A stretch of 40,132 nucleotides of DNA from Clostridia bacterium (lineage in GTDB: Bacteria > Bacillota > Clostridia > Christensenellales > Aristaeellaceae). Position 1 is the stretch's first letter. Every line of letters begins with the position of its first letter. Below the pieces are notes generated by a model. That model did no database searches. It was given only the letters and a program-made list of their open reading frames with translations, and was not told the DNA's origin. Positions 17,654 to 25,586 of this stretch are shown piece by piece. The DNA is taken from contig JAFXCE010000072.1 in NCBI GenBank assembly GCA_017521565.1, forward strand, positions 1-40,132. Direction: 5' to 3'. The translations under genes and the position numbers were made by a program.

Positions 17654-19039
17654 TCATTCCTCCTGATTGTTCTTTGTTAGCACGTCCGCCTTCGGCCATT
17701 TGCCCAGAAACCGGACAATCATTTGTTCTTCTTTTCCATTTCCGGCGCACCGGCAATTCTCCGCCGGTCTCAGGCCGACGGCAAATAGAATACCTTCTTT
17801 ATTCCGAATCACAGGCACACTCGCGCGCATCGCGCGCTCAATCCCTGCGTCAATCATCAGTTTTTTGAGTTTCACAGGCGTCCGTCTGCCAAAGGGCGTC
17901 ATCACGTCGCCCTCGCGCCTGCACGTTACCCGGGCGTCTGCCAGCAGTCTTGCCGGCATGCGCTGTGCGCTCCGTCCGTCCCCGGCTTCGCCCGGCTTTG
18001 GGACGCTCACCTCAAATGTACCAAAGGGCGTATCCGTCCTGCCCGGCACGCAGAGCTGTACATCGATTTCCGGCGTCTGTGCGCGCGTCAGGCACAGATA
18101 TTCCCCGCCAACGGACGCATGCGCGCCTCCGCCCAGGTTGATCACCGCGTCCCGCTCCGCAATCGCGCCCATAATTGCCTCAATCGCCGCAGCGCTCTGC
18201 AGCCGGATTCCCGCTCGTTCAGCCATCCTCACCAACATCCGCGAAAGCAGCGCCGGATGCAGCCCGGCAAGCTGTTCTCTTTCCGCAGCTATACCGTCGA
18301 CCAGGGGGATTGTCCGGATGTGCAGCGCATCCAGCTGCTGCGCAAAGTAATCCTCATCCCGCTGCGCTGCGCCCGCCAACCGGCAAAGCGCCGCGCCCGC
18401 GCCGGGCGCCGCCCGCTCAAGCGCAGGCATCACATCCCGCCGGATGCGGTTTCGCGCGTAGCGTACATCCTCGTTGCTTTGATCCTCCCGCCATAGCTGG
18501 CCGATATCGCAAAGGTATGCGCGCAATTCCTGCGCTGTGCATGCAAGAAGGGGACGGATCAGCATCCCCCTGCGCGGCCGCATCGCACACAGCCCGCGCA
18601 GGTCACTGCCCCGGGCGGCATGCAGCAGCACGGTCTCCGCCTGATCGCCCGCATGGTGCGCCAGCGCAATCGCATCTGCGCCAATTTCCCGTGCGATCCG
18701 ATACAGCGCGTCATATCGCAGCGTCCGAGCGGCGTCCTCCAGCCCGCAGCCCTGCGCCCGCGCATGGCCCGGCGCATCGACATGCGCCCCATAAAACGGC
18801 ACGCACCTCCGCTCGCAAAGCGCACGGACAAACGCCATATCCTCTATGGACGCATCGCCGCGGATACCATGCTCCACATGCACGCAGGATACGGAAAGCG
18901 GATAGCCCTCGCTTACCTGCAGCAAATGGCAGAGCAGCGCAATCGAGTCCGCACCGCCGCTGACCGCCGCAAGCACATGGCTGCCCGGTGCAACGCGGCA
19001 GTCCTGCGATAGGCACCGGCTGAATTCTTCTGCTGTCAT
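17654..19039 (-). CDS. tilS: tRNA(Ile)-lysidine synthase TilS
   Basis: A 461-residue PP-loop ATPase that attaches lysine to C34 of tRNA-Ile(CAU), changing its codon from AUG to AUA; essential in nearly all bacteria. The PP-loop SGGADS (27-32) and the downstream LAHHAGDQAETVLLHAARGS motif are clear, and the C-terminal TilS domain includes FGRRTPVKLKKLMIDAGI. ATG at 19039 follows AGGAG. A good promoter lies immediately upstream and the spoIIE terminator precedes it, so tilS opens a separate transcription unit with hpt and probably ftsH. Confidence 0.96.
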   Translation of the reverse strand: MTAEEFSRCLSQDCRVAPGSHVLAAVSGGADSIALLCHLLQVSEGYPLSVSCVHVEHGIRGDASIEDMAFVRALCERRCVPFYGAHVDAPGHARAQGCGLEDAARTLRYDALYRIAREIGADAIALAHHAGDQAETVLLHAARGSDLRGLCAMRPRRGMLIRPLLACTAQELRAYLCDIGQLWREDQSNEDVRYARNRIRRDVMPALERAAPGAGAALCRLAGAAQRDEDYFAQQLDALHIRTIPLVDGIAAEREQLAGLHPALLSRMLVRMAERAGIRLQSAAAIEAIMGAIAERDAVINLGGGAHASVGGEYLCLTRAQTPEIDVQLCVPGRTDTPFGTFEVSVPKPGEAGDGRSAQRMPARLLADARVTCRREGDVMTPFGRRTPVKLKKLMIDAGIERAMRASVPVIRNKEGILFAVGLRPAENCRCAGNGKEEQMIVRFLGKWPKADVLTKNNQEE

Positions 19040-19068
19040 TTCCGTCTACTCCTGTCCATACATAGTCT

Positions 19069-19097
19069 ATTGTACCTGCTCAATCGCAAAATGGCAA
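19069..19097 (-). promoter_or_regulatory. SigA-type promoter for tilS-hpt-ftsH
   Basis: On the minus strand TTGCCA (19097-19092) and TACAAT (19074-19069) are separated by exactly 17 bases. It lies between the spoIIE terminator and the tilS start, about 30 bases ahead of the start codon. Confidence 0.75.
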
Positions 19098-19108
19098 GGC
19101 ATAAGCGC

Positions 19109-19142
19109 AAAAAAAGCGCTGGAAGTGCATCCCTCCAGCGCC
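19109..19142 (-). terminator. Rho-independent terminator of spoIIE
   Basis: On the minus strand GGCGCTGGA pairs with TCCAGCGC and is followed by seven T residues, a few bases after the spoIIE stop. It separates spoIIE from tilS. Confidence 0.88.
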
Positions 19143-19146
19143 ACGG

Positions 19147-21228
19147 TCAACGATTTATCCCCGATACCGCGCGGCCCACCCGCGCGCACAGCACCGTCAT
19201 GTCATCCTTTGCCTGTCCTTCCCCCACCGTCTGCGCAATCAGCCGCTCCCCGACCGCCTGAGGATGAAGCCAGCAGAGCTTCGCAATCGCCGTCCTCAGC
19301 GCCTCCTCGCCGCCCGGAAACGCATCCGTCACGCCATCCGTCAGCATCACCACGACGTCCCCCGGCTGAAGCGTCATGCGCAGAGAATGCGATTCCACAT
19401 CCGGCAGCACGCCGACAGGCAGCGTATCCGCCCCGATTGCACGTACCTCGCCCCCGCGAACGACGTAGGACGCACATGCGCCCAGCTTTTCAAACGCCGT
19501 TTCGCCCGTATGCAGATCGCAGACGCACAGATCCATCGTCGCATACACCTCCCGTCCTGTACACATGAGCATCAGCCCGTTGATTACATCCAGCGCCTGC
19601 GCCCGGGTATAGCCCGCCCTCAGGCTTTCCGCCAGCAGCGACAGCGCCGCGTGGCTCTCCTGCCGTGCGCTCGATCCGCTTCCCATGCCGTCCGACAGCG
19701 CCAGCACATGCCGCCCGGCTGCCAGCGCGCGGGAGAGATAGCTGTCCCCCGCAACCTCCTCGCCTGATCGGCTCCGCGCCGCCGCGCCGATTTCCAGCAT
19801 CAGCGCAGGCGACTGCTCAAAGATCGCCTGCGTGCCGAGCATTCCCTCCCGCGTGCAGGCGCGCATCGGCAGGCCACATGCAGCGGAAACCAGCTTTTCC
19901 AGCGTCACCGGCGCGATGTGCTCCGGCTTGAGCAGAAGGACCTCCAGCCGTCCACTCACGCGGAGCGCATAGGCGACGCGCACCTCGTCCTCCCCGGCGC
20001 GTACCAGCGCATACCGGACGCGCCGGTACGCCTCGTCATCCGGCCGGATCTCGCTGAGCGTCCGCTCACAGATCTGATGCGCAGCCGTGCCCGTCCTGCC
20101 CAGCAGCTGCACACACTGCGCAACCGTCTGGTTTTCCGGCTCGATACAAAGTCCCTCCATCATTTTGGCCGTATTCTCATACAGATGCGCCCATGCATGC
20201 ACCATCGACGCACAGCGTACGGCAATCGCTTCCGACTGTGTCAGTTCCGCCGGCGCGTCGTGTTCGATCAGGTTCGTCACGCCTGCACGCCGCACGCTCG
20301 ACAGCAGCAAAAACGGCAGAATGCCCGGCAGACAGAACACGAACATCCGGATCGCGTGCAGATCCCCGCCCAGCAGCGCGCCTGCCGCAGCCATCCCGCA
20401 GAGCATCAGCAGCAGGCAGACGCTCCTGTGCCGCGTCTTGATCTCCCCTGCCAGAAAACCGCCGCACAGCAGCATCGCGCAGACATGCACGCTGTTCATC
20501 CCCAGCGAAACAGCGCCGCCCAGCACGCCGCCGCAGAGAATCGCCTGCGACGCGCCGCCCACATAGGCATGCTCCAGCGTCAGATACGCCGCCAGCGCGC
20601 AGGACAGGATTCTGCCATAGGGCAGGCGCATCAGCCCCGCAATGAGCGACGCGCATACCGCCATGACGCACAGCGGTCTTGTCTCCCCGTCGAGTTCCTC
20701 CCGGCGGCAGACGGAAAGCACCGCACCATCATACAGCACAGAAAGCCCCGCGCCTGCCGCCGCCGTGAGCGCCGGCACAAGCAGTGCATACATGCTGTCT
20801 GCACCGGAAACCGCAATGCCGCTGAGCTGCATCATCAGAACCGCCGCCGCCATCAGCATGCGGCTGTTTCGCCGCACCCAAAGCCCCGTGCTCAGCCAGA
20901 GCAGCACGCATACCGGAAGCTGCCAGCATACTTCCATCGCCCCGCGGGAAAAGCCCGCAAAGAAGCCGATCAGTACGCCCGCAAATGCCGCCGGCACGCA
21001 AAACCCCAGTCGGAGCAATACGGCAAACATCGCCGCCTGGCAGCAGTATCCGCCGCCCGGCAGACTCGCGCCGGTCAGCAGCGCCATCAGCGCCATGCAG
21101 AGCATGCGCTGAGAAAGCGTTCCCCTTGTCCGCAGCGTATCCGCAATGCCGCCTAAAAATCCCTGCATCACATGCGCCGAAGGCGAATGCTCCTGCGCGC
21201 CATCCAATTCCATCGCTTTCTGTGCCAT
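19147..21228 (-). CDS. spoIIE: Stage II sporulation protein E, PP2C phosphatase
   Basis: A 693-residue membrane serine phosphatase. In endospore formers SpoIIE dephosphorylates SpoIIAA in the forespore, releasing SigF, and also acts at the asymmetric septum with FtsZ. About ten hydrophobic helices fill residues 35-300, followed by a linker and a PP2C domain at the C-terminus with EVAGDSYL, VLALSDGMGSGSSARQES (Asp metal ligand), VVMLTDGVTDAFPG and AKDDMTVLCARV. The protein is shorter than the roughly 830 residues of Bacillus SpoIIE, mainly before the phosphatase domain. The open frame extends to 21834 but that part is antiphase in rmuC; the chosen ATG at 21228 begins a hydrophilic N-terminus and has an AAGGCGGGG stretch upstream. 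No obvious Spo0A box was found near it. Confidence 0.93.
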   Translation of the reverse strand: MAQKAMELDGAQEHSPSAHVMQGFLGGIADTLRTRGTLSQRMLCMALMALLTGASLPGGGYCCQAAMFAVLLRLGFCVPAAFAGVLIGFFAGFSRGAMEVCWQLPVCVLLWLSTGLWVRRNSRMLMAAAVLMMQLSGIAVSGADSMYALLVPALTAAAGAGLSVLYDGAVLSVCRREELDGETRPLCVMAVCASLIAGLMRLPYGRILSCALAAYLTLEHAYVGGASQAILCGGVLGGAVSLGMNSVHVCAMLLCGGFLAGEIKTRHRSVCLLLMLCGMAAAGALLGGDLHAIRMFVFCLPGILPFLLLSSVRRAGVTNLIEHDAPAELTQSEAIAVRCASMVHAWAHLYENTAKMMEGLCIEPENQTVAQCVQLLGRTGTAAHQICERTLSEIRPDDEAYRRVRYALVRAGEDEVRVAYALRVSGRLEVLLLKPEHIAPVTLEKLVSAACGLPMRACTREGMLGTQAIFEQSPALMLEIGAAARSRSGEEVAGDSYLSRALAAGRHVLALSDGMGSGSSARQESHAALSLLAESLRAGYTRAQALDVINGLMLMCTGREVYATMDLCVCDLHTGETAFEKLGACASYVVRGGEVRAIGADTLPVGVLPDVESHSLRMTLQPGDVVVMLTDGVTDAFPGGEEALRTAIAKLCWLHPQAVGERLIAQTVGEGQAKDDMTVLCARVGRAVSGINR

Positions 21229-21310
21229 ACAAGCCCCGCCTTCCCGGTAAATATCATGGATAGGATCATTGTATAGGGTCAACGATCCCGTGTCTGTCGC
21301 TTCAGCGCGC

Positions 21311-21346
21311 AAAAAAGGAGAAGCGCATGACACGCTTCTCCCTTTA
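21311..21346 (-). terminator. Rho-independent terminator of rmuC
   Basis: On the minus strand GGAGAAGCG and CGCTTCTCC form a perfect 9-bp stem with a 7-base loop, then TTTTTT. It lies 45 bases past the rmuC stop and ahead of spoIIE. Confidence 0.85.
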
Positions 21347-21391
21347 TATCGTCCATATGCATTCGCATCCGAAATCCCTGCGACCGGGCGC

Positions 21392-22846
21392 TTAATCCCA
21401 GACGTCATCCTCATCAAACGGGCTTTCGGCCTCCTCGTCCTCAAGCAGCAGCGGCTGCGCCCCGCCCGGCAGCTCGCCCACATCGGACAGGCGGCGGGCG
21501 ATGCTCTCGCTGTGGCGCTGCGCGGTTTCGATGGTTTCTGTCGCCTGACGCAAACGCTTCTGCGTGCGGGAAAGCAGGCTCGCAAAGCCGCCGAAATCCG
21601 TGCGGACCGCAGAGAGCAGCGCCATGATCTCCTCCGTGCGCTGCTCAATCGCCAGCGACCTGAATCCCATCTGCAGGCTGGAAAGCAGCGCAGAGAGCGT
21701 CGTCGGTCCGGCAATGACCATGCGGCTTTCACTCTGGATGCGCTCCGCCAGACCGCTGATGCGCAGGATCTCCGAAAACAGCCCTTCGCTCTGCAGGAAG
21801 AGCACAGCATAATCCGTCGTATACGGCGGGGCAATCAGCTTTTCGCTCATCCGGCGCGCGTGCATGCGCACGGCGGATTCAAGCAATCCGCGCGCATTTT
21901 CGATGTCATCCCGCGTGCCGCTGTCCAGCGCTGCGCGCAGCTCGGTGTATTCCCGCATCGGCAGGCTGGCGTCAATCGGCAGATAGACCGTATGCCCATG
22001 CCCCTGACCCGGCATCACGACGACAAAATCCGCCACCTGCTCACCGCCTGGGCGAACGCTGGCATGCTGCGCATACTGATCCGGCGCAAGCATCTGCGAA
22101 AGCAGCGCGCCAAGCTGGATCTCTCCCCATGCTCCCAGGGGCTGCGCGCCCCCGAGCGTGCGGCTGAGTTCATCCACGCTGCCCGCGAGGGACTGCATGG
22201 CGTTGAGGCTGCTGGTCACCTGCTCCAGCCTGCGCGTCACCTGCGCAAAGGATGCTTCAAGCCGCTGATCCACTGTCGCGCTCAGCTTCTCGTCAACCGT
22301 CTGGCGCATCTGCTCAAGCTCTCTGCGGTTTTCCTCGCTCATGCGCTGCAGACCGCCCTCCAGCGTCTCGCGCATGCGCTCCATGCGCGCCTCGTTGCCG
22401 CTGAGCTTGTCATCCAGCGTGCGCGTTACGCCGCCAAGGCGTTCCTCGTAGGCATTGAGCCGCCTGTCCATGGTTTCACGCATGCGCTCCATGCGCTCCT
22501 CCTCCTGACGGCCGACCGCGCGCAGCTGACCGCCGATGGAGTCCATCTGCCCCTGCTGCGTACGCGTCATTTCGCCCATCATCCGCACCATGGAATCGCT
22601 GACGCTTTGCATCGCCTCGCTGATTTCGCGCTGCTGCTGCTCGCTGCTCTCGCGGCTGCGTTCGCCTGCCGCCGCAAGCTGCTCGCAGACACTCCTGCCC
22701 ATCTCTTCCATCTGCTTTTCGGCGCGCCTCGTTCTGCGGTGCAGCAGAAAAAGCGCCGCAAGCATCGCAAACACAAGCACAATACACGAAATCAGCAGCG
22801 CCTGCTGCAGATCCATCTGCGCCAGATATGTCATGAATTCCATCAT
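21392..22846 (-). CDS. rmuC: DNA recombination protein RmuC
   Basis: A 484-residue RmuC family protein. The N-terminus has one transmembrane helix (about 15-37), then a long coiled coil (about 45-220) rich in Glu, Arg and Met heptads (RMRETMDRRLNAYEERL). After that comes the RmuC core, with LGGAQPLGAWGEIQLGALLSQML and a PD-(D/E)xK-nuclease-like region containing DFVVVMPGQ and LPIDASLP. RmuC limits rearrangement at inverted repeats in E. coli, probably as a nuclease. The acidic C-terminal tail (EDEEAESPFDEDDVWD) is typical. Tandem ATGs at 22846 and 22843 follow AGGA; an extended open frame to 22969 lies in the divergent intergenic region and lacks a ribosome-binding site. Confidence 0.92.
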   Translation of the reverse strand: MMEFMTYLAQMDLQQALLISCIVLVFAMLAALFLLHRRTRRAEKQMEEMGRSVCEQLAAAGERSRESSEQQQREISEAMQSVSDSMVRMMGEMTRTQQGQMDSIGGQLRAVGRQEEERMERMRETMDRRLNAYEERLGGVTRTLDDKLSGNEARMERMRETLEGGLQRMSEENRRELEQMRQTVDEKLSATVDQRLEASFAQVTRRLEQVTSSLNAMQSLAGSVDELSRTLGGAQPLGAWGEIQLGALLSQMLAPDQYAQHASVRPGGEQVADFVVVMPGQGHGHTVYLPIDASLPMREYTELRAALDSGTRDDIENARGLLESAVRMHARRMSEKLIAPPYTTDYAVLFLQSEGLFSEILRISGLAERIQSESRMVIAGPTTLSALLSSLQMGFRSLAIEQRTEEIMALLSAVRTDFGGFASLLSRTQKRLRQATETIETAQRHSESIARRLSDVGELPGGAQPLLLEDEEAESPFDEDDVWD

Positions 22847-22892
22847 TTCACGCTTCCTGTCTCCTCCCGCAGTAGCGCGCGGGAAGCAAATA

Positions 22893-22901
22893 TGATATAA
22901 T
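22893..22901 (+). promoter_or_regulatory. Extended -10 promoter for the 232-aa gene
   Basis: The sequence TGATATAAT matches an extended -10 (TGn-TATAAT) 34 bases ahead of the ATG at 22935. No convincing -35 is seen, which is tolerated by extended -10 promoters. An AAAGGAGG site follows at the right distance from the start. Confidence 0.6.
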
Positions 22902-22934
22902 GAATCCGCCCATAGCGGGAAAAGGAGGTACCAT

Positions 22935-23633
22935 ATGGCCCAAAGGCGCAGAAGAGAACAACAGATCAAGCATCAGCAGCGCATCATCACCATCCTGTGT
23001 GTCGCAGGCGGCCTCGGCGCGATGCTGCTCAGCCTGATCCTTTGCATCCTGATCTTTGATCCGTTTCCCAAAGATACGGGCGCGGCTGCCCCTGTAAGCA
23101 CGGCCCTGCCCTACGACGTCCTGACGCCGTTTTCCATCGGCGATCTGACCGCCGCTCAGGTCAGCCAAATCCGAAAAAGCGGACGCATGCGGGTCAGCGA
23201 CGGTCCGCGCGGCATCAGTGTCGGCGATCCGCTGGAAAAGCTGCTGGAGAAATATCCTGCCACCTTCACCGGCGCCCATGCCGGCACGCAGGACGCCGCC
23301 GCCCAATCCGACGAAGAGCTTCTGCTCTATTGCACCGATTATCTCGAAAACGAAAATGACCGGGAAATCACCGGCATGCAGTCCGACGAGGAAATCATCC
23401 TCTACTGCGCCAGCTATTTCGAAAATCAGAACGGCCATATGACGGCTTTGCCGCCGCGCGGGCTCATCAACACGGACGGCGGAGAGATTATCGTCACGCT
23501 CCTTGCGCCCACAAGCGCATACCCTGCCGGAACGCAGGACAGCTATGGCAGCTACGAACATGTATACTGCGTGTATACCATCGAAGCGGAGAGCATGACC
23601 GTCTCTTCCATCGTCCTGGGTATCGATCAATAA
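22935..23633 (+). CDS. Membrane-anchored protein with internal repeat, unknown
   Basis: A 232-residue protein I do not recognise. A basic N-terminus (MAQRRRREQQIKHQQR) precedes one transmembrane helix (about 17-41), giving an outside-facing C-terminal domain. The domain contains a 25-residue tandem duplication: residues 125-149 and 150-174 share the pattern SDEExxLYCxxYxENxN, with conserved Tyr-Cys pairs that could form disulfides outside the cell. It is a lone plus-strand gene among minus-strand neighbours, with its own promoter, a strong ribosome-binding site (AAAGGAGG) and its own terminator. Function is unknown. Confidence 0.8.
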   Translation: MAQRRRREQQIKHQQRIITILCVAGGLGAMLLSLILCILIFDPFPKDTGAAAPVSTALPYDVLTPFSIGDLTAAQVSQIRKSGRMRVSDGPRGISVGDPLEKLLEKYPATFTGAHAGTQDAAAQSDEELLLYCTDYLENENDREITGMQSDEEIILYCASYFENQNGHMTALPPRGLINTDGGEIIVTLLAPTSAYPAGTQDSYGSYEHVYCVYTIEAESMTVSSIVLGIDQ

Positions 23634-23643
23634 GCATAATCAC

Positions 23644-23668
23644 GCGCCGCATGATGCGGCGCTTTTTC
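23644..23668 (+). terminator. Rho-independent terminator of the 232-aa gene
   Basis: GCGCCGC pairs with GCGGCGC around ATGAT, followed by TTTTT, eleven bases after the stop codon. In the opposite direction the stem is not followed by a T-run. Confidence 0.88.
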
Positions 23669-23680
23669 TTTGTCCATCCC

Positions 23681-23709
23681 ATTATATAAAAGCAGGAAAG
23701 CGTTGTCAA
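23681..23709 (-). promoter_or_regulatory. Perfect-consensus SigA promoter, antisense-facing
   Basis: On the minus strand TTGACA (23709-23704), a 17-base spacer and TATAAT (23686-23681) form an exact consensus promoter. It points into the 3' end of the 232-aa gene on the opposite strand. The next minus-strand gene in its direction is rmuC, over 800 bases away. The predicted start is near 23674, just before the terminator hairpin. Confidence 0.7.
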
Positions 23710-23732
23710 TGATGCGCCTTGGCGCAAATGGG

Positions 23733-23888
23733 TCACAGTTCATTCAAATCCGCCGCAGGCAGATCGTTTTCGATGTTGTCCCTCGCCAGATCGTTGTCGA
23801 TGACCGGATAGATTTCTTCCGGAACCGGGCGCTGCGTCTGTTCGGGGTTCATGCGCCTTCTGCGCGTTTTGCGCTTTTCTTCGCTCAT
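23733..23888 (-). CDS. Small hydrophilic protein (51 aa), unknown
   Basis: A 51-codon gene: MSEEKRKTRRRRMNPEQTQR at the start, then an acidic half with repeated DNDL / NDL motifs (PVIDNDLARDNIENDLPAADLNEL). The ATG at 23888 has GAGGTG seven bases upstream. The charge pattern, with a basic first third and an acidic Asn/Asp/Leu-rich rest, looks like a genuine small protein rather than chance. The overlapping longer frame (to 23964) has an unlikely composition. It follows glnA after a terminator; no clear promoter of its own was seen. Function unknown. Confidence 0.6.
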   Translation of the reverse strand: MSEEKRKTRRRRMNPEQTQRPVPEEIYPVIDNDLARDNIENDLPAADLNEL

Positions 23889-23948
23889 TCATGATCACCT
23901 CATCCGTATCCTGCGCCCGGCGCAGCCGCCCTATACCCCATCCCGCGC

Positions 23949-23974
23949 AAAAACGCCCCGGCAAAGCCGGGGCG
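23949..23974 (-). terminator. Rho-independent terminator of glnA
   Basis: On the minus strand CGCCCCGGC and GCCGGGGCG form a perfect 9-bp stem with a TTT loop, followed by TTTTT, nine bases after the glnA stop. Confidence 0.9.
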
Positions 23975-23982
23975 CTGCGCAG

Positions 23983-25407
23983 TTACAGGTTGTAGTACTT
24001 GTCAAATTCGGCCGGATGCGGAATCGCAGCCATCTGGCGGCATTCCTGTCGCTTGGCCTTGATGAAATTCTCAATGAGCGTCTCCGGGAACACGCCGCCG
24101 GCGGTCAGGTAATCGTGATCCGCCTCCAGCGCATCCAGCGCCGCCTCCAGAGAGGTCGGCAGGCCCTTGAGCTTCGCTTTCTCCTCCTCCGGCAGGTTAT
24201 ACAGGTTCATGTCGTACGGGCCCCAGCCGTTCTTGTGCGGATCAATCTTGTTCTTCACGCCGTCAAGGCCTGCCATCAGCAGCGCAGCGTAGCAGAAATA
24301 CGGATTGCAGGTCGCATCCGGATTGCGCAGTTCAAAGCGGCGCTTGTTGGGCGCCTTGGCATAGGCAGGAATCCGGATGACCGCGCTGCGGTTGGACGTG
24401 GCATAGCCCACCGTCACCGGGGCCTCAAAGCCCGGGACAAGACGCTTGAAGGAGTTGGTGCTCGGGTTGGTCAGCGCGCACAGAGAAGCAATATGCTTGA
24501 GCAGACCGCCCATGAAGTAATGCGCCGTTTCGCTCAGATGCGCATAGCCATTGTCGTCGGAGAACACCGGCTCTCCATCCTTGAACAGCTGCATATGGAC
24601 ATGCATACCGCTGCCCGCCTCGCCGTAGATCGGCTTGGGCATGAAGGTCGCGCTCTTTCCATACTTGAGCGCCGTGTTGTGGATGATGTATTTGATCATC
24701 ATGGTCGCATCAGCCATCTTGGACATCTGGCCCAGCTGCGGTTCGATCTCGAACTGACCGGATGCTGCGACCTCCGGATGATGATAGTTGATCTCAATGC
24801 CCATATCCTTCATGAGCATGCACATTTCGCTGCGGCACTCATACGCCTGATCAAACGGCTTGGCGATGTGATAGTTCTTCTGCTTAGGCACGACGACGCC
24901 CATGCCCTGCATTCCGCTGTTCCAGTAGGACTGATTCGCGTCCAGCTGCACAGAGATGGAATTGCCCTGCACTTCCCAGCCCACCTGATCAAACAGATAG
25001 AACTCAAATTCCGGCAGAATCAGCATGGTATCCGCCACGCCGCTGTCTTTCATATACTGCTCAGCCGCGAGGACAATGTTGCGCGGATACTGCGCCAGAG
25101 GGCGATTCTCCGGGTGATCAATCACCATCGCATTGCCAGTCATCGACAGCGTGGGAATCTGGCAGAAGGGATCAATCACAGCGGTATCCGGATCCGGGAT
25201 GAACACCATGTCGCTCTTTTCAACCACAGCATAACCATAGTTGGACGCATCAAAGCCAATGCCGCTCTTCATCGTATCCTCAGAGAAATTCTCCGCCGGA
25301 ATCGTGACATGACGGTACTGGCCGTTGATGTCTACCATCTTAAAATCAATCATTCTGATTCCATGCGCCTCGATCATGCGCAGGATATCCTGAACACTCT
25401 TCGCCAT
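23983..25407 (-). CDS. glnA: Type I glutamine synthetase
   Basis: A 474-residue glutamine synthetase making glutamine from glutamate, ammonia and ATP. Visible signatures: GFDASNYGYAVVEKSDM, EFEFYLFD (metal ligands), PKPIYGEAGSGMHVHMQL (ATP-binding), NSFKRLVPGFEAPV, and RNPDATCNPYFCYAALLMAGLDG. The length and the MNLYNLPEEEKAKLKGLPTS segment resemble the GSI-beta class, whose Tyr in NLYDLP is adenylylated by GlnE, rather than the roughly 444-residue GSI-alpha usual in Firmicutes. It stands alone with its own promoter and terminator; no glnR gene is adjacent. Confidence 0.96.
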   Translation of the reverse strand: MAKSVQDILRMIEAHGIRMIDFKMVDINGQYRHVTIPAENFSEDTMKSGIGFDASNYGYAVVEKSDMVFIPDPDTAVIDPFCQIPTLSMTGNAMVIDHPENRPLAQYPRNIVLAAEQYMKDSGVADTMLILPEFEFYLFDQVGWEVQGNSISVQLDANQSYWNSGMQGMGVVVPKQKNYHIAKPFDQAYECRSEMCMLMKDMGIEINYHHPEVAASGQFEIEPQLGQMSKMADATMMIKYIIHNTALKYGKSATFMPKPIYGEAGSGMHVHMQLFKDGEPVFSDDNGYAHLSETAHYFMGGLLKHIASLCALTNPSTNSFKRLVPGFEAPVTVGYATSNRSAVIRIPAYAKAPNKRRFELRNPDATCNPYFCYAALLMAGLDGVKNKIDPHKNGWGPYDMNLYNLPEEEKAKLKGLPTSLEAALDALEADHDYLTAGGVFPETLIENFIKAKRQECRQMAAIPHPAEFDKYYNL

Positions 25408-25440
25408 AATACTGCTCCTTCACAGGAATTTGATGTTTAC

Positions 25441-25469
25441 AGTATATCAACGTTCGTTCTCCGCGTCAA
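25441..25469 (-). promoter_or_regulatory. SigA promoter of glnA
   Basis: On the minus strand TTGACG (25469-25464) and TATACT (25446-25441) are 17 bases apart, with TGA just ahead of the -10 (extended -10). The glnA start is about 33 bases downstream, preceded by AAGGAG. Confidence 0.82.
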
Positions 25470-25586
25470 TTGCAAAGAAAAAATCCCTCTGCACCATTTC
25501 TTCCAGCATGCCGCTTTCTTTCGGATCTATGCTATTATAAAAACATGCAGCATGGTATAATCAAGAAAAACAAAAGAAGGATTACG

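Noticed and set aside
23740-23964. 74-codon minus-strand frame covering the 51-aa gene
   Set aside because: Arg/Gly/Ala-rich frame out of phase with the better-supported 51-aa frame; its start lacks a proper ribosome-binding site.
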